Position numbers and translations under genes: made by a program. Below, piece by piece: positions 9,861 to 17,722 of a stretch of DNA of 64,000 bases. The stretch comes from Actinomycetes bacterium (GTDB lineage Bacteria; Actinomycetota; Coriobacteriia; Coriobacteriales; Eggerthellaceae), in contig JAEXAI010000016.1 of NCBI GenBank assembly GCA_023394615.1, forward strand, positions 310,001 to 374,000, written 5' to 3'. The notes under the pieces are model-generated. The model was not told where the DNA came from. It saw only the letters and a program-made list of their open reading frames with translations, and made no database searches. Each line of letters begins with the position of its first letter. Positions within the stretch are counted from its first letter, which is position 1.

Positions 9861-9906
9861 AGAAATATTCCTTTCGCATTGCAGGATGCTCTATTTCATC
9901 CCGTTG

Positions 9907-9983
9907 CTGGCAGCTCGCAGCCAGCTCACTTCCTATTACTGATGGCGAAAGCCCTAGCGGGCATTGCGCCCCTAGGACTTTCG
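9907..9983 (-). other. Two hairpins in the rpmD-rplO gap
   Basis: 9946-9983 forms a long imperfect stem: CGAAAG/CTTTCG, CCTAG/CTAGG and GGGC/GCCC with single-base bulges. 9907-9924 is a smaller CTGGC/GCCAG stem. Neither is followed by a U-tract on the minus strand, so they are more likely RNA-processing, pausing or stability elements than terminators. Function is inferred only from position. Confidence 0.5.
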
Positions 9984-9990
9984 AAGTACT

Positions 9991-10185
9991 TTACTTGGTC
10001 TCGGTTACCTTGACAAGGTGCTTGACTTTGAAGATCATGCCGCGCACGCAATCGTTGTCAACTTGATCAACCTGTTTGCCTATACGACCTAGGCCCAGTG
10101 CCTTCAATGTCTTGAGCTGGTCATTGGGGCAACCGATGGCGCTTTTCACCTGCTCAACATGCAGGGTTTTCTTTTTCTCTGCCAT
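9991..10185 (-). CDS. rpmD: 50S ribosomal protein L30
   Basis: 64-aa protein containing KSAIGCPNDQLKTLKALGLGRIGK, the signature of bacterial L30, which contacts 23S rRNA. AAGGAG lies 6 nt before the ATG and is embedded in the end of rpsE, whose stop is only 3 bp upstream, so the two genes are probably translationally linked. Confidence 0.95.
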   Translation of the reverse strand: MAEKKKTLHVEQVKSAIGCPNDQLKTLKALGLGRIGKQVDQVDNDCVRGMIFKVKHLVKVTETK

Positions 10186-10188
10186 GGG

Positions 10189-10716
10189 TTACTCCTTTTC
10201 TTTGAATCCGTAGATCTCGCCGATCGAGATGCCGCGGCGCTTGCTAACCTCTTCGGGGCTTTGCATTTCCTGCAGACCCTGAGCGGTTGCTTTCACGATG
10301 TTCATCGCGTTGTCAGTGCCCAAGCTCTTGGTCAGAACGTCAGTGACGCCAGCCAATTCCATGATTGCACGGACGGGACCGCCAGCGATAACGCCGGTAC
10401 CGGGAGTAGCGGGCTTGATCATAACGCGACCAGCACCGTACACACCGATAATCTCATGAGGAAGCGTTTTGGCTTCAGTCAGAGGCACGGTGAACATGTT
10501 CTTCTTCGCGTCTTCAACGCCTTTTTTAATGGCGATAGGCACTTCTTGGGACTTACCCATGCCTACGCCGACTTTGCCGTTTCCATCACCGACGACGACC
10601 AGCGCGGTCAATGCGAAACGACGACCGCCCTTGACCACTTTGGACACGCGGTTGATATACACGACCCTTTCCTGAAGCTCAGGAACGTCGCCTTGGTGTT
10701 CTTGTTTACGAGCCAT
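10189..10716 (-). CDS. rpsE: 30S ribosomal protein S5
   Basis: 175-aa small-subunit protein involved in decoding accuracy and mRNA entry. The double-stranded RNA-binding fold appears as ERVVYINRVSKVVKGGRRF near 16-34, followed by the glycine-rich VVGDGNGKVGVGMGKSQEVP and GTGVIAGGPVRA. GAGAGG precedes the ATG. It sits 12 bp after rplR in the spc-type part of the operon. Confidence 0.97.
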   Translation of the reverse strand: MARKQEHQGDVPELQERVVYINRVSKVVKGGRRFALTALVVVGDGNGKVGVGMGKSQEVPIAIKKGVEDAKKNMFTVPLTEAKTLPHEIIGVYGAGRVMIKPATPGTGVIAGGPVRAIMELAGVTDVLTKSLGTDNAMNIVKATAQGLQEMQSPEEVSKRRGISIGEIYGFKEKE

Positions 10717-10728
10717 TCGTAACCTCTC

Positions 10729-11097
10729 TTAGAATTCCAAGCCCGCATCGCGAGCAGCATCGGCTACAGCCTTGATGCGTCCGTGATACAGGTTTCCGCC
10801 ACGGTCGAAGACGACTTCGGTAATACCGGCGTCTTTCGCTTTCTTCCCGATAATCTGTCCCAGTGCCTCGGCACCTTCAACAGTCGCACCGCTTTTGCCA
10901 GCGGCCTTGAAATCGGGGCCCAAAGTGGACGCCGCACACAGGGTCTTGCCTGCAACGTCGTCGACGACTTGAGCGTACATATTGGAGTTGCTGCGCGTGA
11001 TGCACAGACGAGGACGGGCGGGCGTGCCGGATACTTTGCCGCGAACGCGGGTATGACGGCGACGTAAGCCAGCTTGTTTTGCTTGAAGCTTTTTCAT
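10729..11097 (-). CDS. rplR: 50S ribosomal protein L18
   Basis: 122-aa 5S rRNA-binding protein. RRHTRVRGKVSGTPARPRL and the C-terminal VVFDRGGNLYHGRIKAVADAAR are family signatures. AAGGGA stands 6 nt before the ATG. Downstream of rplF and upstream of rpsE with short gaps. Confidence 0.97.
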   Translation of the reverse strand: MKKLQAKQAGLRRRHTRVRGKVSGTPARPRLCITRSNSNMYAQVVDDVAGKTLCAASTLGPDFKAAGKSGATVEGAEALGQIIGKKAKDAGITEVVFDRGGNLYHGRIKAVADAARDAGLEF

Positions 11098-11117
11098 GTC
11101 TTTTCCCTTCGTTTGCG

Positions 11118-11660
11118 CTATTCGGACTTAGCCGCTTTGCCGAGCTTGCGGCGTACGTGCTCGCCGTCATAGCGGATACCTTTGCCCTTGTAGGGTTCAG
11201 GCTTGCGCCATGCGCGAATGTCTGCGGCCACCTGGCCGACTTCTTCTTTGCTGGGGCCGTGAACGATGATCTCGGTCTGGGTGGGAACCTCAAAGGTGAT
11301 CTCATCTCTCGGCTCGATGATAACAGGATGGGAAAACCCGACCTGAATCTCAAGGTCTTTGCCTTTCAACGCAGCACGATAGCCAACGCCAACCAGAACC
11401 AGCTTTTTGGAGAAACCCTCCGAGCAACCGATTACCATGTTGTGGATGAGCGTACGGGTCAGACCGTGCAGGCTTTTCGCCTCACGAGAATCATCCGGAC
11501 GTTCAACGATGATCTGATCGCCGTCCTGGCGAATAGTCATCATCTCGTTGAAAGAACGTACCAAATGGCCTTTCGGGCCTTTGACGGTCAACGTGTGACC
11601 ATCGATTTTCACGTCTACTCCGGCAGGAACGACGACGGGTTGTTTACCGATACGGGACAT
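11118..11660 (-). CDS. rplF: 50S ribosomal protein L6
   Basis: 180 aa beginning MSRIGKQPVVVPAGV, the standard L6 N-terminus, and ending with the rRNA-binding KPEPYKGKGIRY segment. The frame is open a further 21 codons upstream, but AAGGAGGG sits 6-7 nt before the ATG at 11660 and the longer product does not match the family. 13 bp after rpsH. Confidence 0.97.
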   Translation of the reverse strand: MSRIGKQPVVVPAGVDVKIDGHTLTVKGPKGHLVRSFNEMMTIRQDGDQIIVERPDDSREAKSLHGLTRTLIHNMVIGCSEGFSKKLVLVGVGYRAALKGKDLEIQVGFSHPVIIEPRDEITFEVPTQTEIIVHGPSKEEVGQVAADIRAWRKPEPYKGKGIRYDGEHVRRKLGKAAKSE

Positions 11661-11673
11661 ACTATCGCCCTCC

Positions 11674-12072
11674 TTACCAAATATAGGCGATGACTTCGCC
11701 GCCGATGCCAGCTTTGCGGGCATCGCGATCGGTCATCACACCGTGGCTTGTAGATATAATTGCAGTTCCAAGTCCGCCCAGAACGCGGGGCAGTTCGTCT
11801 TTGCCCGCATAAATGCGCAGACCAGGTTTGCTGATGCGCTTCAGACCGCGGATCGTGCGATCTTTCTTCGCTCCGTATTTCAGAGTGATTTCCAGAATAT
11901 CGCGCGGATCGGCCTTTTCAACCTCAAATCCGACGATATAACCTTCTTGCTGCATGATACGGGCGATCTCGACGAGCTTCTTGCTCGTAGGCATCGATAC
12001 CGTATCCTTGCCCGCAGAATTCGCGTTACGCACACGCGTAAGCATATCTGCGATGGGATCGTTCATGCTCAT
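11674..12072 (-). CDS. rpsH: 30S ribosomal protein S8
   Basis: 132-aa protein that binds the central domain of 16S rRNA; in other bacteria it is also the translational repressor of the spc operon. DPIADMLTRVRNANSAGK near the start and the C-terminal STSHGVMTDRDARKAGIGGE are diagnostic. The ATG at 12072 has AAGGAG 5 nt upstream; another ATG two codons later would also read MNDPIADML. A longer open frame upstream is not supported. Confidence 0.96.
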   Translation of the reverse strand: MSMNDPIADMLTRVRNANSAGKDTVSMPTSKKLVEIARIMQQEGYIVGFEVEKADPRDILEITLKYGAKKDRTIRGLKRISKPGLRIYAGKDELPRVLGGLGTAIISTSHGVMTDRDARKAGIGGEVIAYIW

Positions 12073-12177
12073 AGTTTCTCCTTTGGTTCGTGATGAGCCG
12101 CAAGCCCGGTTCGTACCCGCCCATAGTGGGAACGCCTTGGCAAACGACACACCTGACGTGGTCTTGAATCCTGTTGC

Positions 12178-12363
12178 TTACCAGGACGATTTGGTCACGC
12201 CGGGCAGTTCGCCTTTGTTTGCCAATTCACGCAAGCACTCACGGCACAGTCCGAATTTACGGTAATACGCACGCGGGCGTCCGCAACGGCTGCAGCGATT
12301 GTGTTGACGGGTCGAGAACTTCGGCTCGCGCTTCGCTTTGGCGATCATCGATTTCTTAGCCAT
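12178..12363 (-). CDS. rpsZ: 30S ribosomal protein S14, type Z (zinc)
   Basis: 61-aa zinc-ribbon form of S14 with CSRCGRPRAYYRKFGLCRECLR, giving the two CxxC pairs that bind zinc. The alternative zinc-free paralogue is about 89-101 aa. AAGGA precedes the ATG. It lies between rplE and rpsH as usual. Confidence 0.97.
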   Translation of the reverse strand: MAKKSMIAKAKREPKFSTRQHNRCSRCGRPRAYYRKFGLCRECLRELANKGELPGVTKSSW

Positions 12364-12407
12364 TCAAATCCTTCTTTCTAAAAACTCACTCGTCAGAGTG
12401 CAGTTGC

Positions 12408-12953
12408 TTAATCCTTGAACGGGAAGCCCAGCTCATCTAAGAGAGCTTTGGCCGCCACGTCATCTTCAGCGGTTGTGACGAAGGTTATATCCATTCCTCG
12501 GGTACGATCAATCTTGTCGTAATCGATTTCCGGGAAAATCAGCTGCTCCGTAACACCCATGGTGTAATTGCCGCGGCCGTCAAAACTTTTCGGAGAAATG
12601 CCACGGAAGTCACGTACGCGGGGAAGCGCAGTCGCCAGCAGGCGATCGAGGAATTCCCACATACGGTCGCCGCGCAACGTCACCTTGCAACCGATGGCCT
12701 GTCCCTCACGCAAGTGGAAACTTGCGATGGACTTCTTTGCACGCGTAATGGCGGGCTGCTGGCCCGTAATCATACGCATATCGGCAATAGCGGAATCCAG
12801 CAGTTTGGAATCGCCCGCCGCAGCACCGACACCCATGTTGACCACGATTTTGGTCAGGTGGGGCACCTTGTTGATGTTGTCGATTGCCAAGTCTTTTTCA
12901 AGCTTGGAAACAATCTCGTTGTTGTACTTTTCCTTCAAACGAGGAGTAGCCAT
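12408..12953 (-). CDS. rplE: 50S ribosomal protein L5
   Basis: 181-aa protein that binds 5S rRNA in the central protuberance. Recognised by VPHLTKIVVNMGVG near residue 30 and by FRGISPKSFDGRGNYTMGV and the terminal LDELGFPF. A purine-rich AAAGGT lies about 9 nt before the ATG. Confidence 0.97.
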   Translation of the reverse strand: MATPRLKEKYNNEIVSKLEKDLAIDNINKVPHLTKIVVNMGVGAAAGDSKLLDSAIADMRMITGQQPAITRAKKSIASFHLREGQAIGCKVTLRGDRMWEFLDRLLATALPRVRDFRGISPKSFDGRGNYTMGVTEQLIFPEIDYDKIDRTRGMDITFVTTAEDDVAAKALLDELGFPFKD

Positions 12954-13003
12954 TTATGTTCTACCTTTCCGATGATTTGAACACAGGATTTCCGACCCTG
13001 CGT

Positions 13004-13045
13004 CCCTTGCAATGCAAGGGTCATAGCCTCCCCTTGCGGGAAGGC
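13004..13045 (-). other. Tandem hairpins in the rplX-rplE gap
   Basis: 13004-13020 is a near-perfect palindrome (CCCTTGC, AAT loop, GCAAGGG). 13026-13045 is a second stem (GCCT-CCC / GGG-AGGC around TTGC). They occupy the 99-bp gap between rplX and rplE, without a U-tract. Likely RNA structure rather than terminators; no known element recognised. Confidence 0.45.
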
Positions 13046-13052
13046 GACCTTA

Positions 13053-13370
13053 CTAATCGATATCAGCGCCGCACTTTTTGCATACGCGAACTTTTTTGCC
13101 GTCGACACGCTTATTCGTCACGCGCGTGGCTTTACCGCACTTCGGGCAGATGAGCATAACGTTGGACACATGAATCGGTGCCTCGATATGCGTCAGACCG
13201 CCTTGCGGGTTCTGCTGCGTAGGATGAACGGCCTTGGTGACCATGTTCACTTTTTCCACGACGACGCGCTGCTTGGACGGAAGCGCGCGAATGACGACAG
13301 ATTCAACGCCTTTGTCCTTACCGGTCAAGACCTTTACCTTGTCATTCTTTTTGATGTTCATCTTAGTCAT
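13053..13370 (-). CDS. rplX: 50S ribosomal protein L24
   Basis: 105-aa assembly-initiator protein with the KOW motif KKNDKVKVLTGKDKG at the N-terminus. The C-terminal half holds CPKCGKATRV and CKKCGADID, a CxxC pair also present in many L24 sequences of Gram-positives. GGAGGG lies about 10 nt before the ATG; the third following codon is also ATG. Confidence 0.96.
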   Translation of the reverse strand: MTKMNIKKNDKVKVLTGKDKGVESVVIRALPSKQRVVVEKVNMVTKAVHPTQQNPQGGLTHIEAPIHVSNVMLICPKCGKATRVTNKRVDGKKVRVCKKCGADID

Positions 13371-13387
13371 GTGTGCTCTTCCCTCCT

Positions 13388-13756
13388 TTACAGGGTCTCA
13401 GGTGCCAAAGACACGATCTTCATGTATTTCTTGTCACGCAGTTCGCGAGCTACCGGCCCGAAAATACGGGTTCCACGGGGTGCACCGTTCGCATCGATCA
13501 AAACAGCAGCGTTCTGGTCGAACTTGATGTAGCTGCCATCGTCGCGACGGACTTCCTTTTTCATGCGGACGACGACGCAACGGACAACTTCGCCCTTTTT
13601 CACGCCACCGTTGGGAATCGCTTCTTTCACGCTGCAGATGATGACATCGCCAAGTCCTGCATAACGGCGTTTGCTGCCGCCCAGGACTTTGATGCACTGC
13701 ACCTTGCGAGCGCCGGAGTTGTCGGCCACTGCGAGCATGGTTTGCATCTGAATCAT
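13388..13756 (-). CDS. rplN: 50S ribosomal protein L14
   Basis: 122-aa subunit-interface protein. MIQMQTMLAVADNSGARKVQCIKVLGG at the N-terminus (shown as overlapping pieces MIQMQTMLAVADNSG and ARKVQCIKVLGG) and RGTRIFGPVARELR near the end are unmistakable. AAGGAAGG precedes the ATG. Confidence 0.97.
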   Translation of the reverse strand: MIQMQTMLAVADNSGARKVQCIKVLGGSKRRYAGLGDVIICSVKEAIPNGGVKKGEVVRCVVVRMKKEVRRDDGSYIKFDQNAAVLIDANGAPRGTRIFGPVARELRDKKYMKIVSLAPETL

Positions 13757-13792
13757 TGCTTAACCTTCCTTGACTGTAGTCTGCAAAGCAAA

Positions 13793-14053
13793 CTATTTGG
13801 CCTTCTCGACTATCTCGACCAAACGCCAACGCTTCATTTTAGACAGCGGACGGGTCTCCATAACACGGACGGTATCACCGACACCGACCTCGTTTTTCTC
13901 ATCATGCGCGTGGAGCTTCTTCGTGATGGTCATCATCTTGCCATACACAGGATGCTGCTTGCGCTCTTTTACTTGAACCACGCAGGTCTTATCGCCCGAC
14001 ACGCTTACCACGAGTCCCTGGCGAACCTTGCGAGAGTTGCGATCTTCACTCAT
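13793..14053 (-). CDS. rpsQ: 30S ribosomal protein S17
   Basis: 86-aa 16S rRNA-binding protein. RKVRQGLVVSVSGDKTCVVQV and the RVMETRPLSKMKRWRL segment match the family. AAAGGA is about 12 nt before the ATG, a rather long spacing. 32 bp after rpmC. Confidence 0.97.
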   Translation of the reverse strand: MSEDRNSRKVRQGLVVSVSGDKTCVVQVKERKQHPVYGKMMTITKKLHAHDEKNEVGVGDTVRVMETRPLSKMKRWRLVEIVEKAK

Positions 14054-14085
14054 TTATCTCTCATTTCCTTTCAGTTCGCGCAAGC

Positions 14086-14280
14086 TTATGCGGAAAGCTC
14101 ACGAGCGCGCATCTCGGTCAAGATGCGAGCGATGTCCTTTTTGACGTGCTTGACGCGAGCCGTGTTATCAAGTTGGCTCGTTGCCATCTGGAAGCGCAAG
14201 TTGAACAGCTCAGCGCGTGCTTCCTTCAGTTTCGTCTGCAAATCATCGGCAGAGAGTTCGCGGATTTCACTAGCCTTCAT
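14086..14280 (-). CDS. rpmC: 50S ribosomal protein L29
   Basis: 64-aa helical protein at the peptide exit tunnel. MKASEIRELSADDLQTKLKE is the typical N-terminus. The ATG at 14280 shares a base with the rplP stop (TAATG), and GGAGG lies 10 nt upstream; the longer open frame is not used. Confidence 0.95.
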   Translation of the reverse strand: MKASEIRELSADDLQTKLKEARAELFNLRFQMATSQLDNTARVKHVKKDIARILTEMRARELSA

Positions 14281-14702
14281 TATTCCTGCCCCTCCGTTTC
14301 GCGAGTGATGATCTTGCATTTAATGGGCAGCTTGTTGATTGCAAGGCGCAGAGCCTCTTTGGCCGTAGCCTCATCGACGCCACCGACCTCGAACATGATG
14401 CGACCGGGTTTTACCACAGCGACCCAGCCTTCCGGGTTGCCTTTGCCGGAACCCATGCGGGTCTCAGCAGGCTTTTGGGTGATGGGCTTGTCGGGGAAGA
14501 TGGTAATCCACACCTTGCCGCCGCGCTTCATCTCACGGGTCATAGCCACACGAGCGGCCTCAATCTGACGGTTGGTAATCCAGTGCGGCTCAAGCGCCAC
14601 AACGCCATATTCGCCGAAGTTCAGCTTTGTGCCACCCTTCGCATGGCCCTTCATGGAACCACGCTGCACCTTGCGGTGCTTTACGCGCTTAGGTACGAGC
14701 AT
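14280..14702 (-). CDS. rplP: 50S ribosomal protein L16
   Basis: 140-aa protein at the A-site side of the peptidyl-transferase centre. MLVPKRVKHRKVQRG and GSGKGNPEGWVAVVKPGR are diagnostic. It overlaps rpsC upstream and rpmC downstream by one base each (TAATG), so rpsC-rplP-rpmC are translationally coupled. AGGGGG precedes the ATG. Confidence 0.97.
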   Translation of the reverse strand: MLVPKRVKHRKVQRGSMKGHAKGGTKLNFGEYGVVALEPHWITNRQIEAARVAMTREMKRGGKVWITIFPDKPITQKPAETRMGSGKGNPEGWVAVVKPGRIMFEVGGVDEATAKEALRLAINKLPIKCKIITRETEGQE

Positions 14703-15415
14703 TATTTATTCCCCCTATCGTTGTTATTGCGACGGGAACGGTTCTGACGGGAGCTGCTGCCTTCCAGAGCGGGCTCAGGAGCCTTCTGACCAGGCATGAC
14801 CTCTCCGTGATACACCCACACCTGCACGCCGATGGAACCCATCGTCGTAGCAGCGGTGCAGAATCCGTAGTCGATTTTCGCACGCAGGGTATGCAGAGGC
14901 ACACGGCCTTCACGATACCACTCGCGGCGGCTCATCTCGGCACCGCCCAAACGGCCGGAGCACTGTATGCGGATACCCTTGGCACCGCTCTTGCGAGCCG
15001 ACTGAACAGCTTTGCGCATGGCGCGACGGAAAGCAACGCGGCCTTCCAACTGCTCTGCTACAGACTGTGCAATCAGGTTCGCGTCCAACTCGGGGCGTTT
15101 TACCTCGATGACCTCAACGGTCACAGGGCCATTGGCTACGCCGCCCAGCTTTTTGCGCAGGGTGTCAATCTCAGCACCCTTCTTGCCAATTACCACGCCC
15201 GGGCGGGCAGTGGTGATGATAATCTTGATCTTGTCACCTGCGCGCTCGATTTCCACCTTGGAAACGGCTGCACGGGCGAGGTAGTTGTCCAGGAACTTGC
15301 GAATGGCCAAGTCGTTTTCCAGGGTCTTCGCATAATCTTTATCGGAATACCAACGGCTACGCCAATCTTCGATGACGCCCAGACGGAATCCGGTAGGGCT
15401 GACTTTCTGTCCCAT
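14702..15415 (-). CDS. rpsC: 30S ribosomal protein S3
   Basis: 237-aa protein of the mRNA entry site. N-terminal MGQKVSPTGFRLG, KH domain with ITTARPGVVIGKKGAEIDTL, and a basic Arg/Asn-rich C-terminal tail after residue 215. AGGAGG lies 10 nt before the ATG. Part of the rplV-rpsC-rplP-rpmC run. Confidence 0.97.
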   Translation of the reverse strand: MGQKVSPTGFRLGVIEDWRSRWYSDKDYAKTLENDLAIRKFLDNYLARAAVSKVEIERAGDKIKIIITTARPGVVIGKKGAEIDTLRKKLGGVANGPVTVEVIEVKRPELDANLIAQSVAEQLEGRVAFRRAMRKAVQSARKSGAKGIRIQCSGRLGGAEMSRREWYREGRVPLHTLRAKIDYGFCTAATTMGSIGVQVWVYHGEVMPGQKAPEPALEGSSSRQNRSRRNNNDRGNK

Positions 15416-15420
15416 GTATC

Positions 15421-15762
15421 TTAAGCCTCCTCTCGAGTGGATACGATTACAGTAATGTGGCTCGTGCGCTTGCGTATAGGCGACGCAGAGCCTTTCGCGC
15501 GGGGACGAATACGCTTGATAGTCGGTCCCTCGTCGACGTAGCAGGCCTTAACGACCAGCTCGTCACCGTTCAAATGCAGGTTGTGCTCTGCATTCGCAAC
15601 GGCAGAATTCAAAGTCTTCTCAACCGTTTCGGCGATGCCACGCTCGGTAAAGGCCAATATCTCACGAGCCTGAGGCACGGACTTGCCGCGAATCTGGTCG
15701 ATGACGATGCGGGCCTTGCGAGGTGAGACGCGCACGTGGCGAGCAATTGCTTTAGCTTCCAT
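15421..15762 (-). CDS. rplV: 50S ribosomal protein L22
   Basis: 113-aa exit-tunnel protein. ARHVRVSPRKARIVIDQIRG and the C-terminal RPRAKGSASPIRKRTSHITV are family signatures. A GTG at 15768 opens two codons earlier, but it abuts the GGAGG directly. The ATG at 15762 has a normal 7-nt spacing and gives the standard N-terminus, so I use it. Confidence 0.95.
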   Translation of the reverse strand: MEAKAIARHVRVSPRKARIVIDQIRGKSVPQAREILAFTERGIAETVEKTLNSAVANAEHNLHLNGDELVVKACYVDEGPTIKRIRPRAKGSASPIRKRTSHITVIVSTREEA

Positions 15763-15779
15763 GTTCACTCCTCCCTCAA

Positions 15780-16043
15780 CTAAGCTTTGATGGCATGGCC
15801 GCGGAAGGTACGCGTAGGTGCGAACTCTCCCAGTTTATGACCGACCATGGATTCGGTGATGTATACTGGTACGTGCTTGCGCCCGTCATGCACGGCGATG
15901 GTGTGTCCCACCATTTCCGGGAATACGGTGCTGTTGCGGGACCAGGTTTTCACAACGTCCTTGCTGCCTGTCTCGTTCATCGCTTCGATGCGACCGAGAA
16001 GACGCGGCTCTACGTAAGGACCCTTTTTCAAACTTCTGCTCAC
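15780..16043 (-). CDS. rpsS: 30S ribosomal protein S19
   Basis: 87-aa head-domain protein. SRSLKKGPYVEPRLLGRIE at the N-terminus and the GHKLGEFAPTRTFRGH end are diagnostic. The start is GTG (16043-16041) with AAGGAG 5 nt upstream. Confidence 0.96.
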   Translation of the reverse strand: MSRSLKKGPYVEPRLLGRIEAMNETGSKDVVKTWSRNSTVFPEMVGHTIAVHDGRKHVPVYITESMVGHKLGEFAPTRTFRGHAIKA

Positions 16044-16066
16044 ATTAACTCCTTAACGCTTCTGCG

Positions 16067-16897
16067 CTATTTCTTGCGACGACGGATGATCAGGCGGCTC
16101 GAAGCCTTCTTCTTGTTACGGGTACGATGGCCCTTAGTCGGAATGCCCCACGGAGTAACGGGATGACGACCGGCAGATTTGTTCTTGCCTTCGCCGCCGC
16201 CATGAGGATGGTCGACAGGGTTCATAACCGTACCACGAACAGAAGGACGGATGCCCTTCCAGCGGTTGCGGCCTGCTTTACCGATTTTGATGTTGGAATG
16301 CTCTGCATTGCCGACCTCGCCGATGGTGGCGCGGCAGGTCACGAGCACACGACGCATTTCAGAAGAGGGCATGCGCAGAATGGCATAGCGACCTTCCTTG
16401 CCCATCAGCTGGATGCTGGTGCCGGCAGAACGAGCCAAAGCGGCTCCCTTGCCAGGCTGCAGCTCAACTGCATGGATGAGCGTGCCGACGGGAATGCCGG
16501 ATAAGGGCATCGCATTGCCGGGCTTGATGTCCACAGCGGAACCTGAAACGACGGTGTCGCCCACGTTCAATCCGCGCGGATGCAAGATATAGCGTTTCTC
16601 GCCGTCAGCATAATGCAGAAGAGCGATGCGAGCGCTACGGTTCGGGTCGTATTCGATCGTTGCGACTTTGGCGGGCACGCCGTCTTTGTTGCGCTTGAAA
16701 TCGATAACACGGTAACGACGCTTGTTGCCACCGCCCTGATGGCGGGTGGTGATGCGACCGTTGTTGTTGCGGCCGGCCTTGTTCGGCAACGGCTCCAACA
16801 GCGACTTTTCCGGCTTGGTGCTTGTGATTTCCGCATAATCGGAAACCGTTTGGAAGCGCCTGCCAGGGCTGGTCGGCTTGTACTGCTTGACTCCCAT
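16067..16897 (-). CDS. rplB: 50S ribosomal protein L2
   Basis: 276-aa protein of the peptidyl-transferase region. GVKQYKPTSPGRRFQTV at the start, the central rRNA-binding domain, and the C-terminal NPVDHPHGGGEGK with its conserved histidine are present. GGAAGGA is 7 nt before the ATG. It opens the second half of the split S10 operon; instead of rplW, about 4.2 kb of unrelated DNA lies upstream, and it has its own promoter at 17028-17056. Confidence 0.98.
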   Translation of the reverse strand: MGVKQYKPTSPGRRFQTVSDYAEITSTKPEKSLLEPLPNKAGRNNNGRITTRHQGGGNKRRYRVIDFKRNKDGVPAKVATIEYDPNRSARIALLHYADGEKRYILHPRGLNVGDTVVSGSAVDIKPGNAMPLSGIPVGTLIHAVELQPGKGAALARSAGTSIQLMGKEGRYAILRMPSSEMRRVLVTCRATIGEVGNAEHSNIKIGKAGRNRWKGIRPSVRGTVMNPVDHPHGGGEGKNKSAGRHPVTPWGIPTKGHRTRNKKKASSRLIIRRRKK

Positions 16898-16983
16898 TCA
16901 ACTATCCTTCCTCGAAATGAGTGGTACCTCGATTGCCGCTTAACGAGAATCGGGATGAACCCTCGTTTACGACTCCGCGGTTA

Positions 16984-17009
16984 CCACGCGTCCGGGTGTA
17001 TCCATAAAC
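16984..17009 (-). promoter_or_regulatory. 26-bp ribosomal-operon leader element, copy 1
   Basis: The plus-strand sequence CCACGCGTCCGGGTGTATCC and the six bases after it match 24 of 26 positions with the element at 26186-26211 in front of rpsL. Here it falls about 20 nt downstream of the predicted -10 box, inside the rplB leader. Function unknown; it could be a regulator site or RNA element common to both ribosomal transcripts. Confidence 0.55.
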
Positions 17010-17027
17010 CCGCAGACGCAAATGAGA

Positions 17028-17056
17028 ATTATAGACGCAAATAGGTTCGGCGGCAA
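17028..17056 (-). promoter_or_regulatory. Sigma70-type promoter for rplB operon
   Basis: On the minus strand TTGCCG (17056-17051), a 17-bp spacer and TATAAT (17033-17028) form a near-consensus promoter about 130 bp before rplB. It lets the second half of the S10 cluster be transcribed independently of rpsL-rplW. Confidence 0.7.
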
Positions 17057-17316
17057 GAAAAAACAGATATTCGGCATCGGGTCATAGAACGACCATAAAT
17101 TCGGATCATTAGTTCGCACCATCAGACATGATTAGACATGATTCTACGCACTCTGACGCGAGGCATATTTAAGATGATACCATCAATCTGCATTTTAAGC
17201 GCGGCCACGAGCTGCAAAATACCTCCTATGGGCTTCGATGTGCCTTCATGGACTGCAGGATGCCTCCTTATGTTTCAAAATACACCCCGTGGGCTTCGCG
17301 ACCATGGTTTCAAGGC

Positions 17317-17527
17317 ATTTTGCGATTTCAAAACAGGATTATGGCGAGCAAGCGAAGTAAAGTACGACCCCGATTTTCGTCCTTCCAAGGAGATCTCCTG
17401 CGACCTGCGGTTATGCATGGCCGATTTTTCACATCCTCGATTTCGGCTGATTTAGAGAGACTTTTTTGCGCCCTCGTCGTACTTTACTTCGCTTAGTTGG
17501 CTTTTTTCTGTTTTGAAATCGCAAAAT
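17317..17527. repeat. 211-bp palindromic unit (MITE-like)
   Basis: Left arm: ATTTTGCGATTTCAAAACAG (17317-17336) then AAGCGAAGTAAAGTACGAC (17350-17368). Right arm: the exact complements at 17508-17527 and 17476-17494. The 13 bases between the two blocks differ between arms, and the 107-bp centre has no gene. Two-block inverted repeats of this kind suggest a small non-autonomous mobile element or a large structured RNA; no target duplication was identified. Confidence 0.6.
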
Positions 17528-17576
17528 TATTTCACACTCCGAAAATTAATGTATCAACCCGGAGCAATACGAAAGA

Positions 17577-17608
17577 AAACGGTCGACAAATGCACTTGCC
17601 GACCGTTT
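17577..17608 (-). terminator. Terminator of surface-protein gene
   Basis: AAACGGTCG (17577-17585) and CGACCGTTT (17600-17608) form a 9-bp stem. On the minus strand the stem is followed by TCTTTCG, a T-rich tract. It lies 115 bp after the stop of the sortase-anchored protein. Confidence 0.6.
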
Positions 17609-17722
17609 CGTGTTGTCTCATGCTGCTTCGTTTTTCGTACTGAACGACTTGTTGGCAGCACCCATCTTTGCTACATCGTCCATCATCAATGCTGCTGATG
17701 CATAGAGCGGCATAGTATTCGG

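Larger units (their letters stand above)
16898..17722. other. 825-bp intergenic region: rplB leader plus repeat-rich DNA
   Basis: Between the rplB start and the end of the surface-protein gene. From right to left it contains the surface-gene terminator (17577-17608), a 211-bp inverted-repeat unit (17317-17527), an imperfect direct repeat (CAAAATAC...GGGCTTCG at 17215-17239 and 17276-17300), the rplB promoter and a leader of about 120 nt. Within the leader ACGAG/CTCGT can pair. Open frames here lack ribosome binding sites and recognisable motifs, so I call no gene. Confidence 0.6.

Noticed and set aside
17138..17698. Several short plus-strand frames in the rplB upstream region
   Set aside because: They run through the palindromic repeat, lack SD sites and look compositionally non-coding.
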